The notes: a model not told the origin generated them from the sequence alone. A stretch of 64,000 bases of DNA from Mangrovimonas yunxiaonensis (GCF_000733475.1 NZ_JPFK01000009.1:62001-126000); one strand, 5' to 3'. Positions 35,309-44,522 are shown, counted from the first letter of the stretch. Made by a program: numbers and translations.

Positions 35309-36337
35309 ATGAATCGATTAGTTTTATTCAACAATGCTACAAAAAAACAATTTTTAAACAAACGTGCTGCCGAGGTAAAATTTGGGGAACACGTTATGAT
35401 GTTGAACGACATTTCCAATATATACGAGAGCATTAACCATTTAGATGTCAAGTATGTAATAATTGGTTTACCAGAAGATGTTGGCGTGTTTGCAAATCTA
35501 GGAAACACAGGAACTCACAAAGCTTTTAATGCCACTCTTAAAAGCTTGTTAAACATACAGAGCAACGTGTTTACACAGGCCAGCAAAGTCCTTATTTTGG
35601 GTTATTTAGACTTTGAAAGCGAGCTTAAAAAACTAGCAAAATTAGATCGCAGTAAGAAGAAAGACATTGCCAAAGCAAGAACCTTGGTCGCCGAAATAGA
35701 CAAGCGCGTTTCGCAGCTTGTTTACACCATAGTCAAAGCGGGGAAAATTCCGATTATTATTGGTGGCGGTCACAATAATGCTTATGGCAACATTAAAGGG
35801 ACTTCACTAGCCTTAAACCGAAGCATTAATGCCGTTAATTTTGATGCGCATACCGATTACAGAAAGGAAGAAGGCAGACATAGCGGCAATGGCTTTAGTT
35901 ACGCCACCTCTGAAGGATTTTTAAACAAATACTTTGTTTTTGGGCTTCATGAAAATTACACTTCCGATCAAATTTTTGACACCATGAACAATAACGACAA
36001 CATCGCCTACAACACCTACGAGGCCATTGCCGTTAGAGAGGAATTGGAATTTAGTACCGAAATAAAACGCGCCAAAACACATGTTTGTGACGACTTTTTT
36101 GGAATTGAACTGGATTGCGATGCCATAAAAAACATTACCAGCAGCGCCATGAGCCCTACTGGGTTTAGTGTAGCAGAAGCCCGAAGGTTTATTCACGCCT
36201 TTGCAACCAACCCCAAGGTTGCGTATCTTCATATATGCGAAGCCGCCCCTACTTCTAAAAACGAATCGCAAATAGGAAAACTCATTACCAGCTTCATTAC
36301 AGATTTTATAAAAGCACACGAAAAAGCTGCAGATTAA
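35309..36337 (+). CDS. hutG: Formimidoylglutamase-like protein, arginase family
   Basis: The 342-residue ureohydrolase has three manganese motifs: GGGHNNAYG, NFDAHTDYR and a degenerate third one, GIELDCDAIKN, where the usual S-x-D-x-D becomes E-L-D-C-D. The spacing is right. With hutI nearby, the likely reaction is formimidoylglutamate to glutamate plus formamide. Arginase or agmatinase activity is possible from sequence alone. Confidence 0.85.
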   Translation: MNRLVLFNNATKKQFLNKRAAEVKFGEHVMMLNDISNIYESINHLDVKYVIIGLPEDVGVFANLGNTGTHKAFNATLKSLLNIQSNVFTQASKVLILGYLDFESELKKLAKLDRSKKKDIAKARTLVAEIDKRVSQLVYTIVKAGKIPIIIGGGHNNAYGNIKGTSLALNRSINAVNFDAHTDYRKEEGRHSGNGFSYATSEGFLNKYFVFGLHENYTSDQIFDTMNNNDNIAYNTYEAIAVREELEFSTEIKRAKTHVCDDFFGIELDCDAIKNITSSAMSPTGFSVAEARRFIHAFATNPKVAYLHICEAAPTSKNESQIGKLITSFITDFIKAHEKAAD

Positions 36338-36558
36338 TTTCCACCACAAATTGCTTTTTTTTAAAGGAAGACGTTTCGCTTTTCTTAAATAATTCTCGCT
36401 CTATATTTACCCCAAAAAACGAGGAAATACTGGTTTTTTATATGGGTCAAAATGAAGCCTACAACCGCTTAATAAAAAAACAAACATTTCATTTTAAGTT
36501 TGTTACTAAATAAAAAGTAGTATATTTGGGTTAGCTATTAATTCAATTCCAATCTACA

Positions 36559-36798
36559 ATGTTAACCAAAACCGCCCTTATACCCTACCATCTTTCGGTG
36601 ACTTTAATTTCCGAAGTGCAAATCATTACAATTCTATTAATTTCTACTTTTTTCTTTTTAATCCTATTGATTTTAGGTATTAAAAAATCGTACAAACTCC
36701 GAAAGGAAAACGATAGACTGAATGAAATTAGCGCATTAAACGACGACGAATCTGATAAGGCCTATAAAGATTTTACAGACGGCCATTTATACGAATAA
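36559..36798 (+). CDS. Small single-span membrane protein
   Basis: The 79-residue protein has one hydrophobic helix (IITILLISTFFFLILLIL) followed by a basic and then acidic tail ending FTDGHLYE. No family is recognised. It is monocistronic with a terminator after it. A start at the ATG at 36559 gives a normal length. Confidence 0.6.
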   Translation: MLTKTALIPYHLSVTLISEVQIITILLISTFFFLILLILGIKKSYKLRKENDRLNEISALNDDESDKAYKDFTDGHLYE

Positions 36799-36804
36799 CA
36801 ACAT

Positions 36805-36842
36805 AAAAAAAAGCCTGAGAATTAAATCAGGCTGTTTTTTTA
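36805..36842. terminator. Bidirectional terminator
   Basis: AGCCTGA and TCAGGCT with flanking A and T runs, between convergent genes. Confidence 0.75.
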
Positions 36843-36861
36843 TTGCTTGTGTTTTTAACAA

Positions 36862-37341
36862 CTACAACTCGTTAAAAATAGAGTGCATTAAACGCTTTTT
36901 ATCGTTAATGCTTTCCTCTAAGGAAATCATTGTTTCGGTGCGGTACACGCCTTCTATATCGTCTAACTTGAAAATAACATCTTTAGCGTGTTCGGTATTT
37001 TTTGCTCTAATTTTACAGAAAATATTAAACTTCCCTGTGGTAACATGGGCTACCGTAACAAAAGGAATTTCGTTTATGCGTTCCAAAACAAATTTGGTTT
37101 GAGAAGTTTTTTGAAGGAAAACCCCAACATAAGCAATAAAGGAATACCCCAGTTTTTTATAATCCAATGTTAAGGAAGAGCCTTTAATAATGCCCGCTTC
37201 CTCCATTTTCTTAACCCTAACATGTACGGTTCCAGCAGATATTACCAATTTCTTTGCAATATCGGTAAAAGGCACTCTGGTATTATCAATTAACATGTCT
37301 AAAATCTGATGATCGATTTCGTCTAACTTAAATTTTGCCAT
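36862..37341 (-). CDS. Lrp/AsnC-family transcriptional regulator
   Basis: From the ATG at 37341 the protein has 159 residues. The longer frame from 37377 adds 12 residues without homology. It starts DEIDHQILDMLIDNTRVPFTDIAKKLVISAGTVHVRVKKMEEAGII, a winged helix-turn-helix. The RAM effector domain follows, with VTTGKFNIFCKIRAKNTEHA. Lrp-family proteins sense amino acids. Its closeness to hutG raises a possible link to amino-acid breakdown, but that is a guess. Confidence 0.92.
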   Translation of the reverse strand: MAKFKLDEIDHQILDMLIDNTRVPFTDIAKKLVISAGTVHVRVKKMEEAGIIKGSSLTLDYKKLGYSFIAYVGVFLQKTSQTKFVLERINEIPFVTVAHVTTGKFNIFCKIRAKNTEHAKDVIFKLDDIEGVYRTETMISLEESINDKKRLMHSIFNEL

Positions 37342-37415
37342 ATAGTTTTTATTAAATAAAAGGCAAAAATAATACATTGTTGTTGAACATTATGCATTAT
37401 TTTTTAAGTTTATGT

Positions 37416-38564
37416 TTATTTTAATGAATATTTCTCATTCCCAATCATAATAAAATTACATTCAAATCCAACTTTTAATCCCTTTTTTTCACCATTATGC
37501 ACTAATTTTTCTTGAGCATCGAGCTCCAAATGACCAAAATACCCATCTACCCCCCCTATTTGTTTGACTATTGGTATAAAAACCACTTCATTAGCCTTTA
37601 ATTCTTCTTCATATTGTATGGCCACATCGCACACGATATCGTCGCTAGCACTTAATTTCGCACGCCTAACAATAATATCGAAAAAAGTCTTTTCGTTTTG
37701 CGGAATTTCCAAATAACGCTCATAAGCCTCGCCATCTACGGCATGTTTAGATATATAACAAACAGCGGCCACTATAGCTTTGCATATAAAAAACCGCACC
37801 TGCTCCCTCTGGTAGTCGTTACTATAATGTCCAGCTTCGAACAAAACCGTTGGCACACCTAAAGATTGAAACAAATCCCCGACACAATTAATATTAAAAC
37901 CATCATCATAAATACCTATTTGCTCCGGAATATCGGTTTGCAGCGCCGTGTACATGGCCACAATAATCTCCATCGCCTTTTTTCTTGTCAGAGTAAGACT
38001 TCTATTTTTGTCTTGCGAAGGTGATAAAAACGATACTGTTGCAGACTTATTTTCTTTACCAGCGCCAAATATGGTTCGTTGACCGTGAAGATTAAAACAA
38101 AAATGCGGCTTAAACGCTTTAAAATAATCGCTAAGCAGCTTGCTTTCCGGTTGGGTCAACGCACTGGCATCGCGGTTTAAATCTACATTATTGGCATTAA
38201 ATCGCGTGTAACGCTCAGCGCCATCTGGATTTAAAATGGGTATAATGCTTATTGTGCAGTTATCTAGTATTGTATTGGCCAACGCATGGCCTGCATTAGA
38301 AAGAAGGTTTAAAAAGTCGAAAACAGCTTTAGTTGTCGTGCTCTCGTTACCATGCATTTGCGACCACATTAAAATTCGCTTGTCACCACGTCCAACGGTA
38401 ATAGCCTGTATGGGGTTGTTTAAAACCGATCTTCCAAGCTCTGTTACTGTAAACTTTTCCCCTAAGCCATTAACAACTGCTTCAATATGGTTGTTAGTAA
38501 TGTAACGTCCATATAAGGACTTCTCTCTTACCTTAATGTAATCAGTCTGGTTAAATGCACACAT
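37416..38564 (-). CDS. M14-family zinc carboxypeptidase
   Basis: The 382-residue protein has the M14 zinc motif H-x-x-E (SQMHGNESTTTKAVF), the later zinc His (FNLHGQRTIFG), the substrate-binding ILNPDGAERYTRFNANNVDLNRD and the catalytic Glu in VLFEAGHYSNDYQ. No signal peptide is seen, so it acts in the cytoplasm. It may trim peptides or hydrolyse acylated amino acids. It is divergent from the XRE regulator, with palindromes in the shared gap, which suggests control by that regulator. Confidence 0.9.
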   Translation of the reverse strand: MCAFNQTDYIKVREKSLYGRYITNNHIEAVVNGLGEKFTVTELGRSVLNNPIQAITVGRGDKRILMWSQMHGNESTTTKAVFDFLNLLSNAGHALANTILDNCTISIIPILNPDGAERYTRFNANNVDLNRDASALTQPESKLLSDYFKAFKPHFCFNLHGQRTIFGAGKENKSATVSFLSPSQDKNRSLTLTRKKAMEIIVAMYTALQTDIPEQIGIYDDGFNINCVGDLFQSLGVPTVLFEAGHYSNDYQREQVRFFICKAIVAAVCYISKHAVDGEAYERYLEIPQNEKTFFDIIVRRAKLSASDDIVCDVAIQYEEELKANEVVFIPIVKQIGGVDGYFGHLELDAQEKLVHNGEKKGLKVGFECNFIMIGNEKYSLK

Positions 38565-38586
38565 GTCTTTTTTTATAAACAGTTTT

Positions 38587-38657
38587 TTACAAATGTAAAG
38601 ATATATTATTTCACAATTGTAAACGATTTGAATTTGATAATGTGATTACATTTATAA
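38587..38657. promoter_or_regulatory. Cluster of TTACA-NN-TGTAA palindromes upstream of the M14 gene
   Basis: TTACAAATGTAA (38587-38598) is a perfect palindrome and the exact reverse complement of the core at 38823. TCACAATTGTAA (38611-38622) matches it at 10 of 12 positions. TTACATTTATAA (38646-38657) matches TTACATTTGTAA at 11 of 12. Confidence 0.55.
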
Positions 38658-38820
38658 ACAAACTTAAGTATTGATAACACCTTTAAAATTAAGGTATTGA
38701 ATAAATTTATATTAATTATATAAAAACATCTATTTCAATAAGTTATGTGTTTATGGTTAAAGTAATTATTTAGGTGTTCTAGTCATTTAACACCCGTTAT
38801 TTGGTGATCTCACCCTCTTT

Positions 38821-38836
38821 TGTTACATTTGTAACA
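38821..38836. promoter_or_regulatory. Perfect palindrome upstream of the XRE gene
   Basis: TGTTACATTTGTAACA is a 16-bp inverted repeat ending 26 bp before the XRE start, placed for autoregulation. Its core repeats on the M14 side of the gap. Confidence 0.6.
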
Positions 38837-38862
38837 TATAACTTTTTTACACTTTGTTTACA

Positions 38863-39273
38863 ATGATAAACAACAAAGCATTTGTTAATCGACTACAGCA
38901 AATCATAGATTATTACAGTGAAAGCGCTTCGTCTTTTGCTGAAAAAATTGGCGTGCAGCGTTCAAGCATCTCCCACATTATCTCTGGAAGAAACAAACCC
39001 AGTTTAGATTTCATTATGAAAATACTAGACGCCTACCCAGAAGTTGGGCTCTACTGGTTGTTAAATGGTAAAGGAACGTTCCCGCAGTCGCCTACCCACG
39101 AAGAAACATTACCCCCAACGCCAGCAGCAACAAATACGGCAACCAAAGAAGATGCACCAAATTTGTTTTCACAAATAAAAAATGCGCCCAAAGGCAAAAC
39201 CATTGAGCGCATTGTAATATTTTATAACGACGGTAGCTTTAAAAGCTATTTAAGCGACGAAAGCCTGTCGTGA
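38863..39273 (+). CDS. XRE-family DNA-binding protein
   Basis: From the ATG at 38863 the protein has 136 residues. The helix-turn-helix is SFAEKIGVQRSSISHIISGRNKPSLDFIMKIL at about residues 22-53. The C-terminal half is a Pro/Thr/Ala-rich linker and a short tail (ERIVIFYNDGSFKSY). No sensor domain is seen. It is divergent from an M14 carboxypeptidase gene with repeated palindromes between them, and it ends 1 bp before a convergent gene. Confidence 0.9.
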   Translation: MINNKAFVNRLQQIIDYYSESASSFAEKIGVQRSSISHIISGRNKPSLDFIMKILDAYPEVGLYWLLNGKGTFPQSPTHEETLPPTPAATNTATKEDAPNLFSQIKNAPKGKTIERIVIFYNDGSFKSYLSDESLS

Positions 39274-39274
39274 A

Positions 39275-39760
39275 TTAATTTAAAAATCTACTGTGCCAGC
39301 TTTCAGAGGCTGGAACTTCCCAGTTTTCTTTAAATTCAGCTATGTTAGTCACCAAGTTGTTAAAAACAATGGTATTTTTAGAAACCGCACGATCTTTGGC
39401 CATTTTCCTAAAGTCTATTAATGGCTTGTACGCAATAAATTCCCCTTGCCTATAAGAAACATTCATTTTATCCATTAAATCGACATTGTACTCCTTTTCC
39501 AATTGCTGAATAAAATGAACCGAAGCATCAATAGAGCACCCCGTTGCATTATTCATGTTTTGGTTTAAGCCTATAACGATAAATCGCTTATAAACAACAT
39601 CGTATCCAGCTTGCAAATCACTGCCATGAGCGGTCCAATTTTCAAGAAACGTATTTAATTTGTCTTTTAATTCAACTAATTCATCCTCGGTAAAGGATCT
39701 GTTGGATTGGTACACCCAAACCCTAGACTCTTCTGGTAGGGCATCAAAATCTACTAGCAT
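39275..39760 (-). CDS. Conserved flavobacterial protein, sometimes labelled ABC transporter ATPase
   Basis: The 161-residue soluble protein starts FDALPEESRVWVYQSNRSFTEDE and has GCSIDASVHFIQQLEKEYNVD. The family is often given the name ABC transporter ATPase, but no Walker A, Walker B or signature motif is present, so that name is not supported by the sequence. It lies 3 bp after the CCG-domain protein, and the two are probably functionally linked. Confidence 0.65.
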   Translation of the reverse strand: MLVDFDALPEESRVWVYQSNRSFTEDELVELKDKLNTFLENWTAHGSDLQAGYDVVYKRFIVIGLNQNMNNATGCSIDASVHFIQQLEKEYNVDLMDKMNVSYRQGEFIAYKPLIDFRKMAKDRAVSKNTIVFNNLVTNIAEFKENWEVPASESWHSRFLN

Positions 39761-39763
39761 CTT

Positions 39764-40555
39764 CTATAAATTTTCAGCATTCGCAATTAATTCAACAACA
39801 TCAAAAACCTGGATGTTATTTTCTTGTTCTTTAGCTTTCACGCCGTCGGTCATCATGGTGTTGCAGTAAGGGCATCCTGTTGCGATTACATCTGGCTTGG
39901 TTTTTAAAGCATCTTCGGTTCGCAGCACATTAACATCCTTATCACCTTTTTCGGGCTCTTTAAACATTTGCGCCCCTCCCGCGCCGCAACATAAAGCCGT
40001 TCGTTTATGGCGTTTCATCTCAACAAGATCAACACCTAAACGTCTAAGCAGTGTTCTTGGAGCTTCGTAAACCTCGTTGGCACGCCCTAAATAGCAAGGG
40101 TCGTGAAATGTAACACGCTTGCCTTTAAAAGCTGTATTGCCTACCTCTAGTTTCCCATCATTTATCAATTCTTCTATAAATTGGGTATGGTGCTGCACTT
40201 GGTAGTTACCACCTAGCTGTGGGTATTCGTTTTTTAAGGTGTTGTAGGAGTGCGGGCAGGCGGTTACTATACGTTTTACTTCGTAAGCATTAAGTATTTC
40301 GATGTTTGTCATGGCTTGCATTTGAAACAAAAATTCGTTTCCTGCGCGTTTTGCCACATCGCCCGTGCAGCTCTCCTCGGTTCCTAAAACCGCAAAGTCT
40401 ACATTGGCTTTGTTTAATATTTTTACGAAAGCACGGGTAATTTTCTTCGCTCTATCGTCGTAGCTACCTGCAGATCCTACCCAAAAAAGAATTTCCGGCT
40501 GTCTGCCTTCTGCCATACATTCTGCCATAGTGGGCACCTTAAGTGACTGGCTCAT
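39764..40555 (-). CDS. Cysteine-rich (CCG-domain) Fe-S protein, HdrB/GlpC-like
   Basis: The 263-residue protein has the second-half CCG pattern: FHDPCYLGRANEVYEAPRTLLRRLG, then ALCCGAGGAQMF and ATGCPYCNTMM. A further Cys pair lies earlier (SCTGDV and TACPHSYNTL). CCG domains bind non-cubane Fe-S clusters in heterodisulphide reductase and glycerol-3-phosphate or lactate dehydrogenases. It is encoded near the membrane Fe-S protein at 41084, with a HAD-like gene between. The substrate is unknown. Confidence 0.85.
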   Translation of the reverse strand: MSQSLKVPTMAECMAEGRQPEILFWVGSAGSYDDRAKKITRAFVKILNKANVDFAVLGTEESCTGDVAKRAGNEFLFQMQAMTNIEILNAYEVKRIVTACPHSYNTLKNEYPQLGGNYQVQHHTQFIEELINDGKLEVGNTAFKGKRVTFHDPCYLGRANEVYEAPRTLLRRLGVDLVEMKRHKRTALCCGAGGAQMFKEPEKGDKDVNVLRTEDALKTKPDVIATGCPYCNTMMTDGVKAKEQENNIQVFDVVELIANAENL

Positions 40556-40614
40556 AATACATACGTTTTTATCTTATAATGTTGTCCTGAAAAAACAGGG
40601 CATTATTTTATTTA

Positions 40615-41061
40615 TTAATTCTGGTCGCCATCATCAAATACTTGGATGGTGACATTCTTTTCAACTAAATCGGTAAACTTACCTTTATATCTTGTCGCTT
40701 TTACCAAATGATTATCTATCCAATGGTAATTGCCGCCACGCGGTTTCCCCATAAGCAAGCTGTGGTATTTAAACCCGTGAGTGTTCAGCCATGTTTCAGT
40801 AACCTCGCGATGGTCTTCCGTTCTGGATGTGAAGAAACATATCATATGTCCTTCGTCGTACCATTTGTTGCAGGTTTCCAACGCATCGGGAAAAGGCTTA
40901 CATGTTACCATACGCTCGGGCTCCTCATTTGGAACATCCTCTGTTATGGTGCCATCTATATCGATTAAATAGTTTTTTATGCCTTCTGGTAAAACAGGGC
41001 TCACTTTCTCTCCTGCTTCTACCTTGTCGTGCAACATTTTATCGGCGTCTTCCCTTTTCAT
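40615..41061 (-). CDS. HAD-like protein of unknown substrate
   Basis: The 148-residue protein has the HAD motif I in NYLIDIDGTITED and motif II in ICFFTSRTEDHREVT. The small size leaves little room for a cap domain. The name phosphoheptose isomerase is sometimes given to relatives but nothing in the sequence supports it. It sits between two Fe-S protein genes, 22 bp after the larger one. Confidence 0.7.
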   Translation of the reverse strand: MKREDADKMLHDKVEAGEKVSPVLPEGIKNYLIDIDGTITEDVPNEEPERMVTCKPFPDALETCNKWYDEGHMICFFTSRTEDHREVTETWLNTHGFKYHSLLMGKPRGGNYHWIDNHLVKATRYKGKFTDLVEKNVTIQVFDDGDQN

Positions 41062-41083
41062 AGTTTTTGCTGAATTCTAGCGT

Positions 41084-42397
41084 TTAATTTTCATCTTTCC
41101 AATTAAGACGGTCCATTTGATTGTACGGCCATGGCGCCCCATTGTTTTCTATATTACTCATCATGTTGTTTAACTCCATTGGCGCAGCACTTTGCTCCAT
41201 AACCAAATAACGACGCATATCGATGATGATTGAAAGCGGATCGATACTCACCGGACAGGCTTCTACACAAGCGTTACACGTTGTACAAGCCCAAAGCTCT
41301 TCGTTGGTAATGTAGTCGCCCAACAATTGTTTACCATCATCTTTAAACACCCCGTTATTGGCGTCGATGTTTTTACCAACTTCCTCTAGGCGATCCCTAG
41401 TATCCATCATGATTTTACGTGGCGATAATTTTTTTCCTGTTTGATTAGCGGGACATTCACTTGTACAACGACCACATTCGGTACAGGTGTATGCATTAAG
41501 CAGTTGCACCCAATTTAAATCCTGAACATCGCTAGCGCCAAATTTATCTGGAACGTCGCTCTCTGCTCCTGTTTCTTCTGGTGCTGCAAAAGGATCGACA
41601 TTAGGGTCCATCATCATTTTAACTTCATCGGTAACCGCTTGCAGGTTGTTTAATTGTCCTTTGGGGTTAACCTTACCAAAATAAGTATTTGGAAATGCTA
41701 GTAGAATATGTAAATGCTTTGAGTAGTACAAATAATTTAAAAACACCAGTATACCTAAAATATGTAACCACCAGGCACTTCGCTCTATAAGGTGCAACGT
41801 CCCTTCTGAAACCCCACTAAACCAAGGCGCTATATATTGACTGATGACGTTTCCGGAATTCATATCCTGAAATACAACATCTGTGGCATTCATTATTAAG
41901 AATAACGCCATTAAAACCATTTCGAAATACAGGATAAAATTTCCGTCGTTTTTAGGCCAGCTGGTCATTTCAGCTTTCCAAAAACGGCTTAGTTTTATGA
42001 TGTTTCTTCGTATCCAGAAAATAACCACCGACACAAAAACCAATAAGGCTAAGACTTCAAAAGCACCAATTAAAACGCCGTAAACACTGCCTAGGGATTT
42101 AAAAATACGGTGGGTACCAAAAAGGCCGTCGATGATAATCTCTAAAACCTCTATGTTTATGATTATAAACCCAATATAAACAATTACATGAAGTATTCCT
42201 GCAACTGGACGTCGGGTCATTTTGCCTTGTCCTAAGGCGATTCTAACCATATTTTTCCAACGTTGCTCTTTATGGTCGCTTACATCAACATCTTTTCCTA
42301 ACTTTATGTTGCGTACAAGTTTTTTTACGTTTCTGGCAAAGTAGCCAATACCCAAAATTAAGGCTGCTGCAAAAAGTATGTTCGGTATTATATTCAT
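41084..42397 (-). CDS. Membrane-bound (Fe-S) protein, HdrC/E-like electron carrier
   Basis: The 437-residue protein has about five membrane helices in the first 230 residues, with His residues that could bind haem b (HVIVYIGF, HILGILVF). A cytoplasmic tail with two 4Fe-4S motifs follows: CTECGRCTSECP and CTTCNACVEACP. This resembles the NarI/HdrE plus HdrC arrangement. With the CCG protein at 39764 it could move electrons between quinones and a soluble partner. The partner is not identified. Confidence 0.85.
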   Translation of the reverse strand: MNIIPNILFAAALILGIGYFARNVKKLVRNIKLGKDVDVSDHKEQRWKNMVRIALGQGKMTRRPVAGILHVIVYIGFIIINIEVLEIIIDGLFGTHRIFKSLGSVYGVLIGAFEVLALLVFVSVVIFWIRRNIIKLSRFWKAEMTSWPKNDGNFILYFEMVLMALFLIMNATDVVFQDMNSGNVISQYIAPWFSGVSEGTLHLIERSAWWLHILGILVFLNYLYYSKHLHILLAFPNTYFGKVNPKGQLNNLQAVTDEVKMMMDPNVDPFAAPEETGAESDVPDKFGASDVQDLNWVQLLNAYTCTECGRCTSECPANQTGKKLSPRKIMMDTRDRLEEVGKNIDANNGVFKDDGKQLLGDYITNEELWACTTCNACVEACPVSIDPLSIIIDMRRYLVMEQSAAPMELNNMMSNIENNGAPWPYNQMDRLNWKDEN

Positions 42398-42406
42398 AGT
42401 GTAAAA

Positions 42407-43378
42407 TTATTGCCTTTCGTCTTGTGGTTTTGTATACCCTTCTTTGTTCTTGCCACCAAACACCGATACGTTGATGTAACGTTTTGGATTTAGCTTAACA
42501 TCCTGTAATAGATCTTTTAATTGCATGGAAGCAACTTCCAGATTGTGGTAAAGTTTATCGTCTTTCATTAATTTACCCATAGTGCCTTGCCCGTCTTCTA
42601 TAGCAGCAAGTACTGTGTTTAAACTATTTAAGGTATCGTCTAGGTTTTTAACGGTTTTAGAAATTTCAACCGTTTTTAGATCATTGGAAAGCACAGCCAA
42701 ATCCTTACTTATTGTATTGAAATTACTAATTAAGGCCGTTAAACTGTCGTCATTCTTTTTCACTAATGTATTAACCGAATACGACAAAGATTTAAACGAT
42801 GTCAAGGTGGCGTTTAATTCTTTTATGGCGTACTTAAGTCCGGTTTCGGTATCGTCTTCTACCAGCGTATTAATATTAATTAAAAGAGAATCTGCAGACC
42901 GCAAGGTATTGTCTAAACCAGAGCTTAAGCCAGAAAAGTTACTGGACAGGCTTTTAATAAGGCCTTCTTCTACTTCAGACTGAAGAATGTCGCCATCTTT
43001 TGCAAAGGGCGCCCCATCGTCTGCCGGAATAATAGCCATGCCATTTTCGCCTAGCAGTCCCAGTTCGTACAACCGTATTCTGCTATTTTTAGAAAACTTA
43101 AGCTTATCGTCAACCGTAAACGACACGCGGGTTTTCCCCGTTTTAAAATCGTAAACAATGTCTTTTATTTTACCAACATTATTGCCTTTAATGGTTATAG
43201 GCGATGAGGATGACAATGCGTTGTACTCGAATTCGGTATAAAACGTATTGGATGTTTCGAATAAATCTTTTCCTTTTAAATAATTAAACCCAAAAATAAA
43301 GAGGACAATTCCTAGAATGACTAATATGGCAGTTTTAATTTCTCTGGATACTTTCAAAGTAAAGTGGTTTGGTTTCAA
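42407..43378 (-). CDS. MlaD/MCE-family lipid transport protein
   Basis: The 323-residue protein has one N-terminal membrane helix (TAILVILGIVLFIFGFNYL) and an MCE domain: SSSPITIKGNNVGKIKDIVYD and IRLYELGLLGENGMAIIPADD. A long helical C-terminal region follows from about residue 140. MCE proteins form hexameric lipid channels across the periplasm. The ABC partners (MlaE, MlaF) are not next to it. It is 9 bp upstream of the Fe-S gene and 31 bp after the amidase gene. Confidence 0.88.
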   Translation of the reverse strand: MKPNHFTLKVSREIKTAILVILGIVLFIFGFNYLKGKDLFETSNTFYTEFEYNALSSSSPITIKGNNVGKIKDIVYDFKTGKTRVSFTVDDKLKFSKNSRIRLYELGLLGENGMAIIPADDGAPFAKDGDILQSEVEEGLIKSLSSNFSGLSSGLDNTLRSADSLLININTLVEDDTETGLKYAIKELNATLTSFKSLSYSVNTLVKKNDDSLTALISNFNTISKDLAVLSNDLKTVEISKTVKNLDDTLNSLNTVLAAIEDGQGTMGKLMKDDKLYHNLEVASMQLKDLLQDVKLNPKRYINVSVFGGKNKEGYTKPQDERQ

Positions 43379-43409
43379 AACAAAATTAGAAATAAATTTT
43401 AAGAACTTT

Positions 43410-44522
43410 CTAATTTACATGGGATTTTAAGGCTTCTTCTAAAGTTATCTGTTGGCCTGCTTTAAACGCAACTATAAAACTGGAGTTGTAACCCTTTGAT
43501 TTTGCCTGCTCTTGCAATTCCTGCACCTTGGTATAGTTAGAGGTGTGCCCGTAATAATATTTGTACAGGCCGTTTATCTTATCTCTAGAAACATCGCTTA
43601 ACCCCTTAAAATTATAAGGCTTGAGCTCCAATGCTTTCGAGCTGGCTGCGATTTGCACCTTAAACACTATATTAGGGTATACTTCGGCCGTGTCTGCTTT
43701 TGATTCGTTTGCAGGAGTACCAACTGTAAAATCGCCATCCTTTTGAAAAATGGCCTCTTTATAATTTAAAATGGCTTCTTTTATGGCAGACGACACCTCG
43801 GTTTTTCCTTTATTAGAGTGCAAATATGCGCCTTCGTTCTTATTGGTAATAAACCCGGTTTCGATAAGCACGCTAGGCATAATGGTTTGGTGCAACACAA
43901 TAAACCCGGCTTGTTTTACACCTCTATTTTTTCGTTTTAACTTGTTGGTGAAATTCTCTTGTATGAAGCTGGCTAGCAAAATACTTTGGTCCAAATACTC
44001 CTCTTGCATTAACGTTAACCCAATAAAAGAGTCTGGAGAATTAGGATCGAACCCTTTGTAGTTTTGTTCGTAATCCTCTTCTAGATAAATCACCTCATTT
44101 TCAGCCTTGGCCACATTAAAGTTTGTTTCGTTTCTATGAATTCCCAACACAAATGTCTCAGAGCCATACGCTTGCGAATTGTGTGCATTGCAATGCACCG
44201 AGACAAACAAATCGGCTTTGGCCTCGTTGGCGATTTTCCCTCTTTTAAAAAGATCGACAAAAACATCGGTTTTTCGCGTGTAAACCACTTTAATATCTGG
44301 GTTTTTCTCTAACATCTTCCCCACTTGCAAAACAATATCCAGAGCAATGTGTTTTTCTTTATATCCATACTTAGAGTGTTTACCAGGGTCTTTACCCCCG
44401 TGCCCGGCATCTAATACAACAACAAACTTATTGGCTGCTGTTTGCGAAATCGCTTGAGGGGCATAAAAAAACGTTAAGGTTAAAAAAAATAATACGAAAA
44501 ATATTCTACGGTGCGTTTTCAT
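43410..44522 (-). CDS. N-acetylmuramoyl-L-alanine amidase with SPOR-like C-terminus
   Basis: From the ATG at 44522 the protein has 370 residues, with a signal peptide (FFVLFFLTLTFFYAPQAISQ). The Amidase_3 domain has zinc ligands in VLDAGHGGKDPG, a Glu in YKEKHIALDI, FVSVHCNAH and the catalytic Glu in VLIETGFITN. The last 80 residues look like a SPOR domain (FKVQIAAS, YYYGHTSNYTKVQELQEQAKSKGY). It cleaves the peptide from glycan strands, typically at division. It is divergent from the LptD-like gene. Confidence 0.92.
   Translation of the reverse strand: MKTHRRIFFVLFFLTLTFFYAPQAISQTAANKFVVVLDAGHGGKDPGKHSKYGYKEKHIALDIVLQVGKMLEKNPDIKVVYTRKTDVFVDLFKRGKIANEAKADLFVSVHCNAHNSQAYGSETFVLGIHRNETNFNVAKAENEVIYLEEDYEQNYKGFDPNSPDSFIGLTLMQEEYLDQSILLASFIQENFTNKLKRKNRGVKQAGFIVLHQTIMPSVLIETGFITNKNEGAYLHSNKGKTEVSSAIKEAILNYKEAIFQKDGDFTVGTPANESKADTAEVYPNIVFKVQIAASSKALELKPYNFKGLSDVSRDKINGLYKYYYGHTSNYTKVQELQEQAKSKGYNSSFIVAFKAGQQITLEEALKSHVN

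Noticed and set aside
40615-41061. Phosphoheptose isomerase
   Set aside because: The protein has HAD motifs and no SIS domain features.
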